Counted from the stretch's first letter, positions 25,546 through 34,922 are shown. The stretch is 64,000 nt of DNA from an uncultured Porphyromonadaceae bacterium (GCA_947177035.1 CAMWSS010000007.1:1-64000), one strand, 5' to 3'. The notes: generated from the sequence alone by a model not told the origin. Made by a program: numbers and translations.

Positions 25546-27465
25546 ATGAAGAAAGTCCTTAGCCTGATGCTTTGTATCGCTGTTGCAGCGGGCCTGAGCA
25601 ACTTCGCGCAAGCAAGTGTGGTGACTCGAGATCTCGGTTATGTAAGCACCGATGAGTACGTCTATGACTGCACTGGTTTCAATAATGGTTCTAAATCCGC
25701 AGTCGGCGTTTCATGTGCCATCCGCCTTGACGCTGAAACAATGAATGGAGTAAGCGGCGCATCTTTCACCGCCGTGAAGGTGGCATGGGATAGCCGGAAT
25801 ATGGCAAAAGGAGCTAAGGTGTGGCTTCGCAAATCATATGATGGCGAAGACCTTGCCTCTGGCACTGCAGATCTGAGATTCGGCTGGAACACTGTCAAAT
25901 TCGACACTCCCTATCCTATTGACGAGAACTGTGGCGAACTGATGTTTGGCGTCGACGTTGTGGCTCAGCCTAATGAATACTTTTTTGCGACTTCGGTCTA
26001 TGGCGGACGCAACATCCCCAATGTCTGCTTTCTGGTCAATCATGAAGAATATAAACAATATGGCAAGGATGCCATACTCGACGTAAGCTGGCTGCAGGAA
26101 GAATATCCCGGCTCTTGCTTCATGATTCTGGCAGCCGGCACTGTGGAATTTACTCCCGACGCATTCCCCGACCGAGTAGCCATCAGCAAGCTGGAATACA
26201 ACCCGATGGTCACGGACGCGCGTCCGGCATCGGCAATCATGTCGGTCACGAACTCCGGCTCAAACGACGTGTCGACTCTGACTTTCTCATATCAGCTTGA
26301 AGATCGTACAAGAGAGTATGATCTGCCTCTGTCGGCTCCTATTCAGTCTGGTCGTTCCGCCAAGCTCACAGTTCCGATGATCGCGCTTGGCAGCGGCGAA
26401 CACACCGTCTCGATTTCCAAGGTCAACGATCTGCCTAACAAGATCTCGACCTCCAAAACAGCCGACCTGCTCTGCATTCCAGAAGCAGTAGCGACAGCCA
26501 ATCAACGCCGCTGTCTGCTGGAATGGTTTGCAAGTGAAACTTCATATCAGACTCCTAAAATTTTTGAATCGTGCCTCTGGCCTATATATGAGCCGCTTCA
26601 AGACAGAATGTCGCTTGTCATACACCACATCAGCGACCAGTTCATGATCGGCGACAACGAAGATCTCCAACTGGCCCTGGCTCTGTCGGACAACACATCT
26701 GTTCAATGCCCGTCAATGGCCCTTGACCGTTCGCGCCAGATGTCAAATCCGGTGATTGAGGCTGGAAATGTGACATACAGCACTCCGACACCCGAAGGTG
26801 GAGTCATGAACTCTGTATTTACTGAAGCATCTTCCATTCCCACTTTCGCCGACCTGATCGCGGAATCAGTATATGACCCGCAGTCCGGATTCGCCACCAT
26901 CGCTATCAACGGTTCAATCGCCGACAATGTGCTCCCTGACGATGAAAATCTCAGACTCACAGTCTATGTGACCGAAGATTACGTATATTCCAACTCTCAG
27001 GAATATCCGTCAGAAAGCGGAAACCCCGATGATCCGAACCCCGGCGAATTCTACCACATGGCCGTAATCCGCCAGCAGCCCACCCCGATGGACGGTGAGG
27101 AGTTGACTGAACACAGCGGAGATTTCACTCGCACATATAAAATCGAGATCGACCCCACCTGGAAACCGGCCGACATGAAAGTCATTGCCGTAATCAACCG
27201 CACTCTGTCCGCCACACTGGCCAACCGCAATGTGATCAACGTAGCCGAAACGGAAATGGACCCCGATGGTGCTTCAATTTCAGCTGTGTCAGCCGACGGC
27301 CAGACCATTGTCACCGTCAAAAACGGATCGGCCACAGTCAATGGCTCGACCGAAGGCGTTGAAGTATACACCGCGGCCGGCATACGTGTGAACAATTCAC
27401 AGCTTCGCCCCGGTGTCTATGTGGTACGCATGGAAAATACTGTAGCTAAAATCATTGTCAGATAA
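25546..27465 (+). CDS. Secreted Omp28-like paralogue lacking CxxC, with T9SS-like C-terminal tail
   Basis: A 639-residue exported protein. Signal peptide: MKKVLSLMLCIAVAAGLSNFAQA. Residues about 25-205 form a beta-rich domain, about 215-310 an Ig-like segment, and about 320-470 a domain that can be matched to Omp28: CLLEWFASETSYQT corresponds to LVEEFTSMTCVNCP in the next gene, and CPSMALDRS to NPTMMVDRT. The CxxC of its neighbour is absent. The end (VEVYTAAGIRVNNSQLRPGVYVVRM, split by family into a sorting-type beta tail ending AKIIVR) resembles a type IX secretion sorting domain. Probably surface-exposed or released; function unknown. It abuts the next paralogue by a 1-base overlap, indicating duplication. 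Confidence 0.75.
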   Translation: MKKVLSLMLCIAVAAGLSNFAQASVVTRDLGYVSTDEYVYDCTGFNNGSKSAVGVSCAIRLDAETMNGVSGASFTAVKVAWDSRNMAKGAKVWLRKSYDGEDLASGTADLRFGWNTVKFDTPYPIDENCGELMFGVDVVAQPNEYFFATSVYGGRNIPNVCFLVNHEEYKQYGKDAILDVSWLQEEYPGSCFMILAAGTVEFTPDAFPDRVAISKLEYNPMVTDARPASAIMSVTNSGSNDVSTLTFSYQLEDRTREYDLPLSAPIQSGRSAKLTVPMIALGSGEHTVSISKVNDLPNKISTSKTADLLCIPEAVATANQRRCLLEWFASETSYQTPKIFESCLWPIYEPLQDRMSLVIHHISDQFMIGDNEDLQLALALSDNTSVQCPSMALDRSRQMSNPVIEAGNVTYSTPTPEGGVMNSVFTEASSIPTFADLIAESVYDPQSGFATIAINGSIADNVLPDDENLRLTVYVTEDYVYSNSQEYPSESGNPDDPNPGEFYHMAVIRQQPTPMDGEELTEHSGDFTRTYKIEIDPTWKPADMKVIAVINRTLSATLANRNVINVAETEMDPDGASISAVSADGQTIVTVKNGSATVNGSTEGVEVYTAAGIRVNNSQLRPGVYVVRMENTVAKIIVR

Positions 27466-29363
27466 TGAATAAGAATCTGTTGATATCTGCCGCGATGCTC
27501 CTTGCCGGGGGCATCGCGGCAACATCGGCCGACGCTGCTTCGCCAATGCATTTTGGGTTCGCTCCGGCCGATGCGTCTCTGGACGACTCCTCTTCGCAAG
27601 GCTCTGGGCGCAACAACTATATCGAGGCCGTCATCAGGCTCTCGCCTTCGGAGTATCCAGAGCTCCAGGCCCTCAAAGGCTCGAAAGTCACAGGCATACG
27701 CTGCCGGCTTCGCACTGAATATCGCAACCCGACCGGAAAGAAATTCTCAGCTATCAGCGCCTATCAGGGTTCGCTTGACGCCGAACCGGTGCGTCAGACC
27801 GTGCATTTTGCCGAAGGATGGAATGAATTTTCGTTTGACGAGCCTTTTGTTCTCGGTGACGAAGATCTCTATGTCGGCTATCAGGTTTTTGAACTGCAGG
27901 GTTCTCCACATCCGATCCTGTCCTATAAGCCTGCGTATGTCCCCGGCAGCTACTACATAAATCTGAACCGTCAGGGCTGGCAGACATTTGATGACAAAGG
28001 CGCCCTTCAGATCGAGGCCATAATCGAGCCGGAAAGTTCCCCGGCGCCCGCCGCACTGGCAACCGTCTGCGAACATCCTCTGATCGTTGCCCCCGAAACA
28101 GCCTTTGACGGTAAGATATACATTCGAAACCTTTCGGCCGAGCCGATCAACTCAGCCACAGTCACAGTCACGGACTCTCACGGCAACCAGACTGACAGAA
28201 TCGACATCACGCTCGACGAGCCAATTTCTGCTTATGACGGAAAAGTGCTGTCAGGCTACTCCATCATCACTGGAGCCGACGTTGCAGTCGACGTGCCGCA
28301 CACTCTGACAGTCACAGCCATCAACGGCAACGAGACATCGCTCACCCACCCTGTCACCCAGACATTCTATGTGTCACACGATGCATTCAACCGCGTGCCG
28401 CTTGTTGAGGAATTCACCTCTATGACGTGCGTCAACTGCCCGTTCATGTTCTATTATCTTGAAGAGGCTCTCCATAACTTCGGACAACAATACGTTTACG
28501 TCAGCCACCACTCCGGCTTCAACTATGATGTGTTTACTTCGAAGGTAGACCGCGACATGGAATATATGTTTGCCGGCAACAAGCGCAATCCGACCATGAT
28601 GGTCGACCGCACTATCTGGCCTGGCTTCGGTGGCGAACTGATGGTAGGCGCAACCTCGGAGAATAACGGCAACAAATACCTGTCAATCCTCAACTTGGCA
28701 TTGCACACTCCGGCGCTTGCATCGGTCAACGTATCGGCTAACGACGAAACAATTACGGTGAGCGGTCGCGTCGGCCTCGGCGACAAAACAACCGACGGCA
28801 ATGTGGTCATATCCACATATCTGATCGAAGACGGGCTGAGCACAGACATCTATCCTCAGGAAGGAATCACCTCGAACATGGCAGATGATGCGCCGGCTGA
28901 TCTTCGCGAAAAATTCCGTCACAACGGCATCATTCGGGTCAATCTGAGCACCGCCTCCATGGGCGACACACTTGACATCGATGCCGACGGATACTATTCC
29001 GTCTCCTATCCCGCTCCTGAATTCAACAAATTATGGAAACGCGAAAATTGTCATTACGTATCGATCCTTCATCGCAATTCTGAGTCGGATCTCCGTGACA
29101 ACATCGTGCTGAACGCCGGCGATTCTCGCCCGTTTGACCCCAACTCCATACCGGGTGTCACAGTGGCCGCCAAAGGCAAACTTAAAGTATTCGTCGACAA
29201 TGACGGACGCATCAACGTGGTGTCACCTGCCGTTTCCGTTAAAGTCTGCGATATAAACGGACGCACTGTCGATCCGTCAAGCCCCCAGCCCAACGGCATA
29301 TACGTTGTTGCGGCCGTGTTGCCCGACGGGACTTCAGCCACAGCCAAAGTCGCCGTTCGTTAA
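27465..29363 (+). CDS. Secreted Omp28-like protein with CxxC and T9SS-like tail
   Basis: A 632-residue exported protein with signal peptide ending ATSADA. Its layout is the same as the preceding gene: beta-rich N-terminal domain with GWNEFSFDEPF (compare GWNTVKFDTPY next door), an Ig-like region near 195-300, then an Omp28-type domain with VEEFTSMTCVNCPFMF (CxxC), YVSHHSGFNYDVF and NPTMMVDRT. The C-terminus (VKVCDINGRTVDP, then PNGIYVV and ending AKVAVR) looks like a type IX secretion sorting tail. Omp28 of Porphyromonas is a surface protein; the role here is unknown. The CxxC suggests thiol chemistry or a disulfide. The stop codon overlaps the next ATG by one base. Confidence 0.8.
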   Translation: MNKNLLISAAMLLAGGIAATSADAASPMHFGFAPADASLDDSSSQGSGRNNYIEAVIRLSPSEYPELQALKGSKVTGIRCRLRTEYRNPTGKKFSAISAYQGSLDAEPVRQTVHFAEGWNEFSFDEPFVLGDEDLYVGYQVFELQGSPHPILSYKPAYVPGSYYINLNRQGWQTFDDKGALQIEAIIEPESSPAPAALATVCEHPLIVAPETAFDGKIYIRNLSAEPINSATVTVTDSHGNQTDRIDITLDEPISAYDGKVLSGYSIITGADVAVDVPHTLTVTAINGNETSLTHPVTQTFYVSHDAFNRVPLVEEFTSMTCVNCPFMFYYLEEALHNFGQQYVYVSHHSGFNYDVFTSKVDRDMEYMFAGNKRNPTMMVDRTIWPGFGGELMVGATSENNGNKYLSILNLALHTPALASVNVSANDETITVSGRVGLGDKTTDGNVVISTYLIEDGLSTDIYPQEGITSNMADDAPADLREKFRHNGIIRVNLSTASMGDTLDIDADGYYSVSYPAPEFNKLWKRENCHYVSILHRNSESDLRDNIVLNAGDSRPFDPNSIPGVTVAAKGKLKVFVDNDGRINVVSPAVSVKVCDINGRTVDPSSPQPNGIYVVAAVLPDGTSATAKVAVR

Positions 29364-30592
29364 TGTCGAAAACATCACTGCTGATAGCATTTCGCTATCT
29401 ATTCTCACGCAAAAGCCACTCCGTCGTCAACGTCATCTCTGCGGTGACAGTCGCCGGAGTGGCTGTTGCCGTTGCGGCCATGGTGGTAGTAATGTCCGTT
29501 TTCAATGGATTCAACTCATTGATCGCGTCACGCCTGAGCGGGCTTGATCCTATGCTCAAAGTCGAATCGGCCGCATCTCCCGGCAAGGCGTTTGCCAACG
29601 CGGATTCCCTCGCCGCTCTCATTGAGTCGTTACCGGAAATCGCCACGGCCACTCCCACTGTAGAGCAGCGCGCCCTGGCTATGATCGGCCAATATCAGAC
29701 CCCCGTAAGAGTCAAGGGAGTCTGCGTTGACTCCTACCGCAAAGTGGCAAATCTCGATTCCGTCATCATCGACGGATACCCGTGGGACGACTTCCACCCG
29801 TGCGCTCCGCCTTCGGTGCTTAGCGTCGGTGTCGCCAACGCGTTGCGCGCACCAATAGGCACATCCCATCTTCTTCATCTCTATGCCCCCCGCCGGATAG
29901 GTCGGATAAATCCCGCCAACCCGGCAGCCGCGTTCCGCGCCGATTCAGCCTCGCTGAGCGCAGTATTTGCAGTCAACCAGCCGGAATTTGACGCCGATAT
30001 GGTATATGTGCCGATCAGCCTGGCAAGAAAACTTTTTCAATTCACAACAGAAGCGACTGCAATCGAAATCGGGACAAAGCCAGGCGCAGATATCGGCTAT
30101 GCAGCCAAAGCCATAGCCGGACTGCTCGGCCCTGAATACGCCGTCATGGACCGCATGGAGCAACACAAATCATCCTTCAGGATCGTCAACGTGGAAAAAT
30201 GGATGAGTTTCTTTCTGTTGGCATTTATTCTGCTGATAGCCTCTTTCAACGTAATATCCACAATGACACTGCTGATTATTGAAAAAGAACCGAATGCCTA
30301 CACTCTCAAAGCGATTGGCGCTTCATCCAGGTTCATTCGTTCCATCTATTCACTTCAGAGCGTCTTCATCACAATGGCCGGAGCTCTGGCCGGAGCTCTG
30401 GCCGGCTCATTGCTGAGTCTCGGGCAGCAGACCTTCGGATGGATCAAACTCGCCGCTGATCCGGCATCACTCAGCCTCAGTGCCTATCCGGTGGAATTTC
30501 ATGCCGTCGATCTCATTCCGATACTTCTGACTGCGGCAATAATCGGCAGTGCAACGGCGTTTGTGACAACCCGCCTGACAGCGCGACACTGA
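29363..30592 (+). CDS. LolC/LolE-type ABC transporter permease
   Basis: A 409-residue inner-membrane protein of the FtsX-like permease family, close to LolC/LolE, which release lipoproteins from the inner membrane for the Lol pathway. Seen: an N-terminal helix after SLLIAFRYLFSRKSHS, a large periplasmic domain (about 45-270), then three helices, with the coupling-helix segment EKEPNAYTLKAIGASSRFI near 310-328. The helix near 335-350 contains an AGALAGALAG repeat encoded by a 12-base tandem repeat. No Lol ATPase lies beside it. It follows the secreted Omp28-like pair with a one-base overlap, so it may serve general lipoprotein sorting. Confidence 0.85.
   Translation: MSKTSLLIAFRYLFSRKSHSVVNVISAVTVAGVAVAVAAMVVVMSVFNGFNSLIASRLSGLDPMLKVESAASPGKAFANADSLAALIESLPEIATATPTVEQRALAMIGQYQTPVRVKGVCVDSYRKVANLDSVIIDGYPWDDFHPCAPPSVLSVGVANALRAPIGTSHLLHLYAPRRIGRINPANPAAAFRADSASLSAVFAVNQPEFDADMVYVPISLARKLFQFTTEATAIEIGTKPGADIGYAAKAIAGLLGPEYAVMDRMEQHKSSFRIVNVEKWMSFFLLAFILLIASFNVISTMTLLIIEKEPNAYTLKAIGASSRFIRSIYSLQSVFITMAGALAGALAGSLLSLGQQTFGWIKLAADPASLSLSAYPVEFHAVDLIPILLTAAIIGSATAFVTTRLTARH
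30375..30406 (+). repeat. 12-base tandem repeat inside the permease gene
   Basis: TGGCCGGAGCTC occurs at 30375-30386 and again at 30387-30398, followed by a partial third copy (TGGCCGG). It encodes Ala-Gly-Ala-Leu repeats in a membrane helix. The unit is a multiple of three, so copy-number change would keep the frame. Confidence 0.8.
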
Positions 30593-30611
30593 ATCCGGTG
30601 TTGGCGGAATC

Positions 30612-31379
30612 TCAATTTGATTTCCGGCGCTGATAAACGAAGCGGGCAAGCCCATAGAGATAACGGCGGAACCCCGGGCGATAATGAAGCACCCGTTCGA
30701 ACCATCCCATATACGGATCAAAAAATCTGACTGCGGCCCCAACAAGCACCATTGCAATAATTGTCCCTACTCCGACAACATTCCACAGCCATTGGCCGAA
30801 AAAGAAAAACGACAGGCCGATCGCGATCAACACCAGAGTCACATCGACCATAATCTTAACTCTGGCGAATCTGATACCGGACACCCGGCTGATGGCCACA
30901 GGCAATCCTTCACCGGGCATCGTCACAGAACCGCAACGGATCTCGAGAGAGATGCCGATGGCAAGCACCAGACAGCCGGCCATCTGCGTGACACACTGCC
31001 AGAGAAGCGACTCGCATACCACGGATGACGTCAGCCACATATTCACATCAAGCATGTAGCCGAACACAAATCCGATCACAAGCTGAAAAAGCTGTAATAG
31101 CTCAAAACGCCGACGGAGCACCAGAATTTGCAGCCCCACCAGCAAAAAGTTCATGAGATAAGTATATTCACCGATGCTGAGCGCCGGAACCGAATAGCTT
31201 TTGCCGGCAAGAGTCATCACATACGGAATGGTTGATATCACACTGCAGCCAAGATTGGAGCGCAGACAGAGCGCAACTCCGAATGTCATGACAAATAGAG
31301 AGAACAACAGCAATACATGTTGCCATAAAAACGAGAGAAATCTCTCTGTATTAGAACCTGCAATACTTGTTAATTTCAT
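30612..31379 (-). CDS. YczE/YyaS/YitT-family membrane protein
   Basis: A 255-residue integral membrane protein with five or six hydrophobic segments. The segment FGVALCLRSNLGCSVISTIPYVMT near residues 37-60, and later CGSVTMPGEGLPVAISR, fit the YczE/YitT group (annotated DUF6198 in Bacteroidetes). The function is not known; relatives are thought to be transporters or regulators of them. It is convergent with the LolC/E-type gene, with a 19-base gap that holds no clear terminator. It has its own excellent promoter at 31401-31431. Confidence 0.8.
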   Translation of the reverse strand: MKLTSIAGSNTERFLSFLWQHVLLLFSLFVMTFGVALCLRSNLGCSVISTIPYVMTLAGKSYSVPALSIGEYTYLMNFLLVGLQILVLRRRFELLQLFQLVIGFVFGYMLDVNMWLTSSVVCESLLWQCVTQMAGCLVLAIGISLEIRCGSVTMPGEGLPVAISRVSGIRFARVKIMVDVTLVLIAIGLSFFFFGQWLWNVVGVGTIIAMVLVGAAVRFFDPYMGWFERVLHYRPGFRRYLYGLARFVYQRRKSN

Positions 31380-31400
31380 TTTTACGACTTATTTCAGAGA

Positions 31401-31431
31401 CAAATTTACGAAATATCGCCAACACGGCAAA
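31401..31431 (-). promoter_or_regulatory. Promoter of the YczE/YitT-type gene
   Basis: On the minus strand TTTG (31431-31428), 19 bases, then TAAATTTG (31408-31401): a full match to the Bacteroidetes promoter. The -7 element lies 21 bases upstream of the ATG. Confidence 0.75.
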
Positions 31432-31462
31432 ATAAGCGTTGTGTCGACAGCTGAGAAAAGGC

Positions 31463-31493
31463 TTTGGATATTGCGCTTTTTTTATTAATTTTG
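31463..31493 (+). promoter_or_regulatory. Promoter of the yicC-to-neuB unit
   Basis: TTTG (31463-31466), 19 bases, then TAATTTTG (31486-31493) matches the Bacteroidetes consensus fully, 19 bases upstream of the yicC ATG. It stands back to back with the YczE-type promoter. All eleven downstream genes have gaps of at most 23 bases, so this may drive the whole series. Confidence 0.75.
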
Positions 31494-31512
31494 CATCATA
31501 AAACCAAGTATT

Positions 31513-32391
31513 ATGCTTCTATCAATGACAGGATTCGGGAAAGCCACAGTGCAAATTCCCGCAAAAAAAATAACAGTTGAGATCAAATCACTCAACAGCA
31601 AGCAATTCGATATTCAGTCACGAATTCCCGGAAGCTACCGGGAGCTGGAACTGGATTTGAGAAATATGGCCGCGGCGCGCCTGGAGCGCGGCAAAGTCGA
31701 CATGGTCATCTGCGTTGAAGCCCTCCACGGAAATGTGCCCGTACAGTTCAACATTCCGGCTCTCAAGGCTTACAAGGAGCAGATTCAGCAGATGAGCAGA
31801 GAACTTGACATTCCGCTGCCTGATGACTGGTATGCCACACTGTTGCGTCTGCCCGACGTTTACAGCACTGAAGCTTCGGCCGAGATGTCGGAAGAGGAGA
31901 TCGCGGCAGTGCGTCAGGTAGTGTCGGAAGCGATTGAGGGCGTGATGGAGTTCCGCCGAAAGGAAGGACGCAGACTCGAAGAATTCTTTGCGTCCAGAAT
32001 CAAAGCCATCACCGAGATGCTCACCGAAGTCCCCAAATTTGAAATGGAACGTGTTGCAAAAATCAAATCCAGGATGGAGGATGCTCTCGGCAACATCGCC
32101 CAGGTTGACTATGATCGCGGACGTCTGGAACAGGAGATGATATATTACATCGAAAAACTCGACGTCAACGAAGAGAAACAACGTCTGGCCCAGCATCTGC
32201 AATATTTCACTGAGACTCTTTCCAATCCTGCGCCCGGCCAAGGCAAAAAACTCGGATTTATCGCACAGGAAATCGGCCGGGAAATCAACACTCTGGGATC
32301 AAAGAGCAACCATGCCGAACTGCAGAAACTCGTCGTGAAGATGAAAGACGAGCTTGAGCAGATAAAGGAACAGGTGCTTAACGTGATGTAA
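31513..32391 (+). CDS. YicC/YloC-family endoribonuclease
   Basis: A 292-residue cytoplasmic protein of the YicC/YloC family, shown in other bacteria to be an endoribonuclease. The N-terminal domain begins with the family signature MTGFGKATVQ, then VEIKSLNSKQFDI; the C-terminal DUF1732 part has RLAQHLQYFTETL, GKKLGFIAQEIGREINTLGSKSN and ends QIKEQVLNVM. It is complete. The pairing with gmk, 23 bases downstream, is widely conserved in bacteria. Confidence 0.92.
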   Translation: MLLSMTGFGKATVQIPAKKITVEIKSLNSKQFDIQSRIPGSYRELELDLRNMAAARLERGKVDMVICVEALHGNVPVQFNIPALKAYKEQIQQMSRELDIPLPDDWYATLLRLPDVYSTEASAEMSEEEIAAVRQVVSEAIEGVMEFRRKEGRRLEEFFASRIKAITEMLTEVPKFEMERVAKIKSRMEDALGNIAQVDYDRGRLEQEMIYYIEKLDVNEEKQRLAQHLQYFTETLSNPAPGQGKKLGFIAQEIGREINTLGSKSNHAELQKLVVKMKDELEQIKEQVLNVM

Positions 32392-32414
32392 GCAAACACA
32401 ATAAAATATGAGCT

Positions 32415-32987
32415 ATGGCAGGTAAAGTGATTATAATATCGGCTCCCAGCGGTTGCGGAAAATCCACCATAATATCCGCGCTGATGAGTTCCGGCGAAAT
32501 TAACATGCAGTTTTCGGTATCTGCTACAAACCGCGCCCCGCGAGGGCAGGAAATCAACGGCAAGGACTACCATTTTCTGTCTGACGAAGAATTCCGTGCC
32601 GCGATAGCCACAGACGCTTTTCTGGAATATGAAGAAGTGTATCCCGGCCGGTTCTATGGAACCCTGAAAAGCGAAATCGACCGGATTGCCTCGGCTGGCA
32701 GCAACGTCGTGCTCGACATTGACGTGAACGGCGGATTGCGTGTCAAACATGAACTTGCCGAAAAAGCTCTGAGCATATTCATCAAGCCGCCAAGCATCGG
32801 CGCTTTGCGGTCAAGGCTCGAAAAACGCGGCACCGACTCGATGGAGAGCATCGATGCCCGAGTTGACCGCGCGCAATATGAAATAGAACAGGCGCCGCGA
32901 TATGACGTCACTGTGGTCAATGACGATCTCGACACTGCGGTTGCTGAAGTCAGGCGCGTGATTGTCGATTTTCTGGACAACGACTGA
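32415..32987 (+). CDS. gmk: Guanylate kinase
   Basis: Phosphorylates GMP to GDP with ATP, an essential nucleotide step. It has 190 residues with the P-loop APSGCGKS at 10-17, the GMP-binding segment SATNRAPRGQEINGKDYHFL and YGTLKSEID, and the lid region LEKRGTD. The stop codon overlaps the nadD start by one base (TGATG). Confidence 0.97.
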   Translation: MAGKVIIISAPSGCGKSTIISALMSSGEINMQFSVSATNRAPRGQEINGKDYHFLSDEEFRAAIATDAFLEYEEVYPGRFYGTLKSEIDRIASAGSNVVLDIDVNGGLRVKHELAEKALSIFIKPPSIGALRSRLEKRGTDSMESIDARVDRAQYEIEQAPRYDVTVVNDDLDTAVAEVRRVIVDFLDND

Positions 32988-33577
32988 TGTCTGAACGGAT
33001 TCGGCATATCGGAATTTTCGGAGGCTCCTTCAACCCGGTCCACTGCGGCCATCTGATGGTGGCCTCCTATCTGGCATCATGGACAGATCTTGACGAGGTG
33101 TGGCTCACGCTGTCGCCACAGAATCCACTGAAATCCACCGCTGATTTCGCGGCAGAGAATGATCGGCTCGCCATGGTCACCATGGCGACCGAAGGATCGG
33201 AATCGCTAAAAGTCTGCGATGAGGAACTGCATATGCCACGGCCGTCATACACGATCGACACTCTGCGCCAGCTGCGCAGGTCTCATCCCGGATGTAGGTT
33301 CCGGCTGATAATCGGATCCGACAACTGGCTGATATTTCCGCAATGGAAATCTGCCGAAGAAATTATCTCGGAATTCGGAGTAATCATCTACCCGAGACCC
33401 GGTTACCCGATCGACGCTGACGGCCTGCCTGACGGAGCCACATTCGTTGATGCCCCGGAATGCTCCCTGTCGTCGACATTTTTAAGAAAATCCATTGCAA
33501 CAGACCACAGCATCGAACAGATGGTGCCGCAAAACGTTGTGAAATATATCAAAGAACACAAGCTCTATAAACAATGA
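32987..33577 (+). CDS. nadD: Nicotinate-nucleotide adenylyltransferase
   Basis: Transfers AMP from ATP to nicotinate mononucleotide in NAD synthesis; 196 residues. The nucleotidyltransferase motif is GIFGGSFNPVHCGH with His19 and His22, and the C-terminal SSTFLRKSI fits the (I/L)SSTxxR motif. It overlaps both gmk (1 base) and the DUF5063 gene (4 bases). A second NAD-pathway gene, nadC, lies far away at 57488. Confidence 0.96.
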   Translation: MSERIRHIGIFGGSFNPVHCGHLMVASYLASWTDLDEVWLTLSPQNPLKSTADFAAENDRLAMVTMATEGSESLKVCDEELHMPRPSYTIDTLRQLRRSHPGCRFRLIIGSDNWLIFPQWKSAEEIISEFGVIIYPRPGYPIDADGLPDGATFVDAPECSLSSTFLRKSIATDHSIEQMVPQNVVKYIKEHKLYKQ

Positions 33578-34092
33578 ATCTCAGCAATAACGCTCTGTCA
33601 GTAATAGCGCTGGCAAACGAATACTGTCAGGCGGCAGAAATGGCGGCAGAAGTTTCGCCGGCCGAATTTACCGGCAAGATGGTCAGACTATTGCCGCGCA
33701 TCTATATTGCCGTGAGCGATCTTCCTGAAGAAGCGGACTCTGACGCCGATTTCGGATTTGACGCCCGCCATCTCGACGAAGCCTATTATGAAGAAATACG
33801 CCAGTCGATCGCCGCGACTTTAGGTGAGCGTGACGCATATCTCGACACTTTCCAGCAGGATATGCAATATAGCGACACTCCGATAGCCGCCACTGTCAGC
33901 GAAGGTCTTGCCGATATATTTCAGGTGCTCTACAATTTTGTGGAAGATGTGCGCAACTCTGACACCGACCAGGCCCAATGCCATCTGGCCGATCTCAAAG
34001 TGCAATTTGCGGAATATTGGAGTGAAACGCTCTGCAATGTGATGCGTCCCCTCAATCAGATCATACATAACCCTGACGAAGATTTCGAATGA
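33574..34092 (+). CDS. DUF5063 domain-containing protein
   Basis: A 172-residue acidic, helical, soluble protein without signal peptide or membrane segment. It matches DUF5063 in length and in the sequence around NEYC near residue 15, RLLPRIYIAVSDLP at about 38-51 and FAEYWSETLCNVMRPLN near 145-161. The function is not known. It overlaps nadD and cdsA by 4 bases each, so it is translated with them. Confidence 0.85.
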   Translation: MNLSNNALSVIALANEYCQAAEMAAEVSPAEFTGKMVRLLPRIYIAVSDLPEEADSDADFGFDARHLDEAYYEEIRQSIAATLGERDAYLDTFQQDMQYSDTPIAATVSEGLADIFQVLYNFVEDVRNSDTDQAQCHLADLKVQFAEYWSETLCNVMRPLNQIIHNPDEDFE

Positions 34093-34910
34093 AAAACATA
34101 GCAATCAGAGCCTTGTCCGGCGGCATATACGTTGCCTTGATAGTGGCTGGAGTACTTTGTGGCCCGACAATATTTCTTATCCTGCTGTTGCTGCTCGGCA
34201 CACTTGCCGTCAATGAAATTTTCGGCCTGACGCATCCGCTTGCCAACGAAAAAGCGTCAATGACAGATGTTTTGCTCCGCGTCATTGACTGCCTTGGCGC
34301 ATATTCGCTCATCTTTGTCACAACAATGGATCTCAGCTATGCTGTCATCGGGATTTTCAGCTTTATCGTATATCTGATAATCAGATTATGTGTCCAGCTC
34401 TGGGTCAAAAACGAAAACGCATTGACATCATTGTCGTTTTCATTCATGAGTCAGCTCTATGTTGCGTTGCCCATAGCGTTGATGGGTGTTGTTTACCAAA
34501 TTTTCTCGCCAGCCATGTTGCTTCTGCTCTTTGTGCTGGTGTGGGTCAACGACACATTCGCCTTCCTTACAGGCTGCACGCTCGGACGTCACCGGCTGTT
34601 TGAAAGAATATCGCCAAAAAAGTCGTGGGAAGGATTTGTCGGCGGCGCTGTTTTCACAATAATCGCGGCTATGCTGGCCGCAGCATTCCTGTCGCAGTAT
34701 TTTCACGTGGAATTATGGAAAATGGGTATTCTTGGACTGACTGTCACGACTGCGGCCACATTAGGCGACCTGATTGAGTCTCTGATCAAACGCACTCTCG
34801 GAGTCAAGGACTCCGGCAAACTGATTCCCGGTCATGGCGGAATCCTGGACCGAATTGACTCGCTGCTGCTGGTCGTTCCAGCTTCATTACTCGTCCTCAT
34901 CTTAATATAG
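34089..34910 (+). CDS. cdsA: Phosphatidate cytidylyltransferase
   Basis: Makes CDP-diacylglycerol from phosphatidate and CTP, the branch point for membrane phospholipids. It has 273 residues and about eight membrane helices, with the family signature near the C-terminus: SPKKSWEGFVGG, then GDLIESLIKRTLGVKDSG and GHGGILDRIDSLL. It sits between the DUF5063 gene (4-base overlap) and a CpsB-type phosphatase (12-base gap), where the unit passes from house-keeping to surface-glycan functions. Confidence 0.96.
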   Translation: MKNIAIRALSGGIYVALIVAGVLCGPTIFLILLLLLGTLAVNEIFGLTHPLANEKASMTDVLLRVIDCLGAYSLIFVTTMDLSYAVIGIFSFIVYLIIRLCVQLWVKNENALTSLSFSFMSQLYVALPIALMGVVYQIFSPAMLLLLFVLVWVNDTFAFLTGCTLGRHRLFERISPKKSWEGFVGGAVFTIIAAMLAAAFLSQYFHVELWKMGILGLTVTTAATLGDLIESLIKRTLGVKDSGKLIPGHGGILDRIDSLLLVVPASLLVLILI

Positions 34911-34922
34911 AATTTCCGACTT

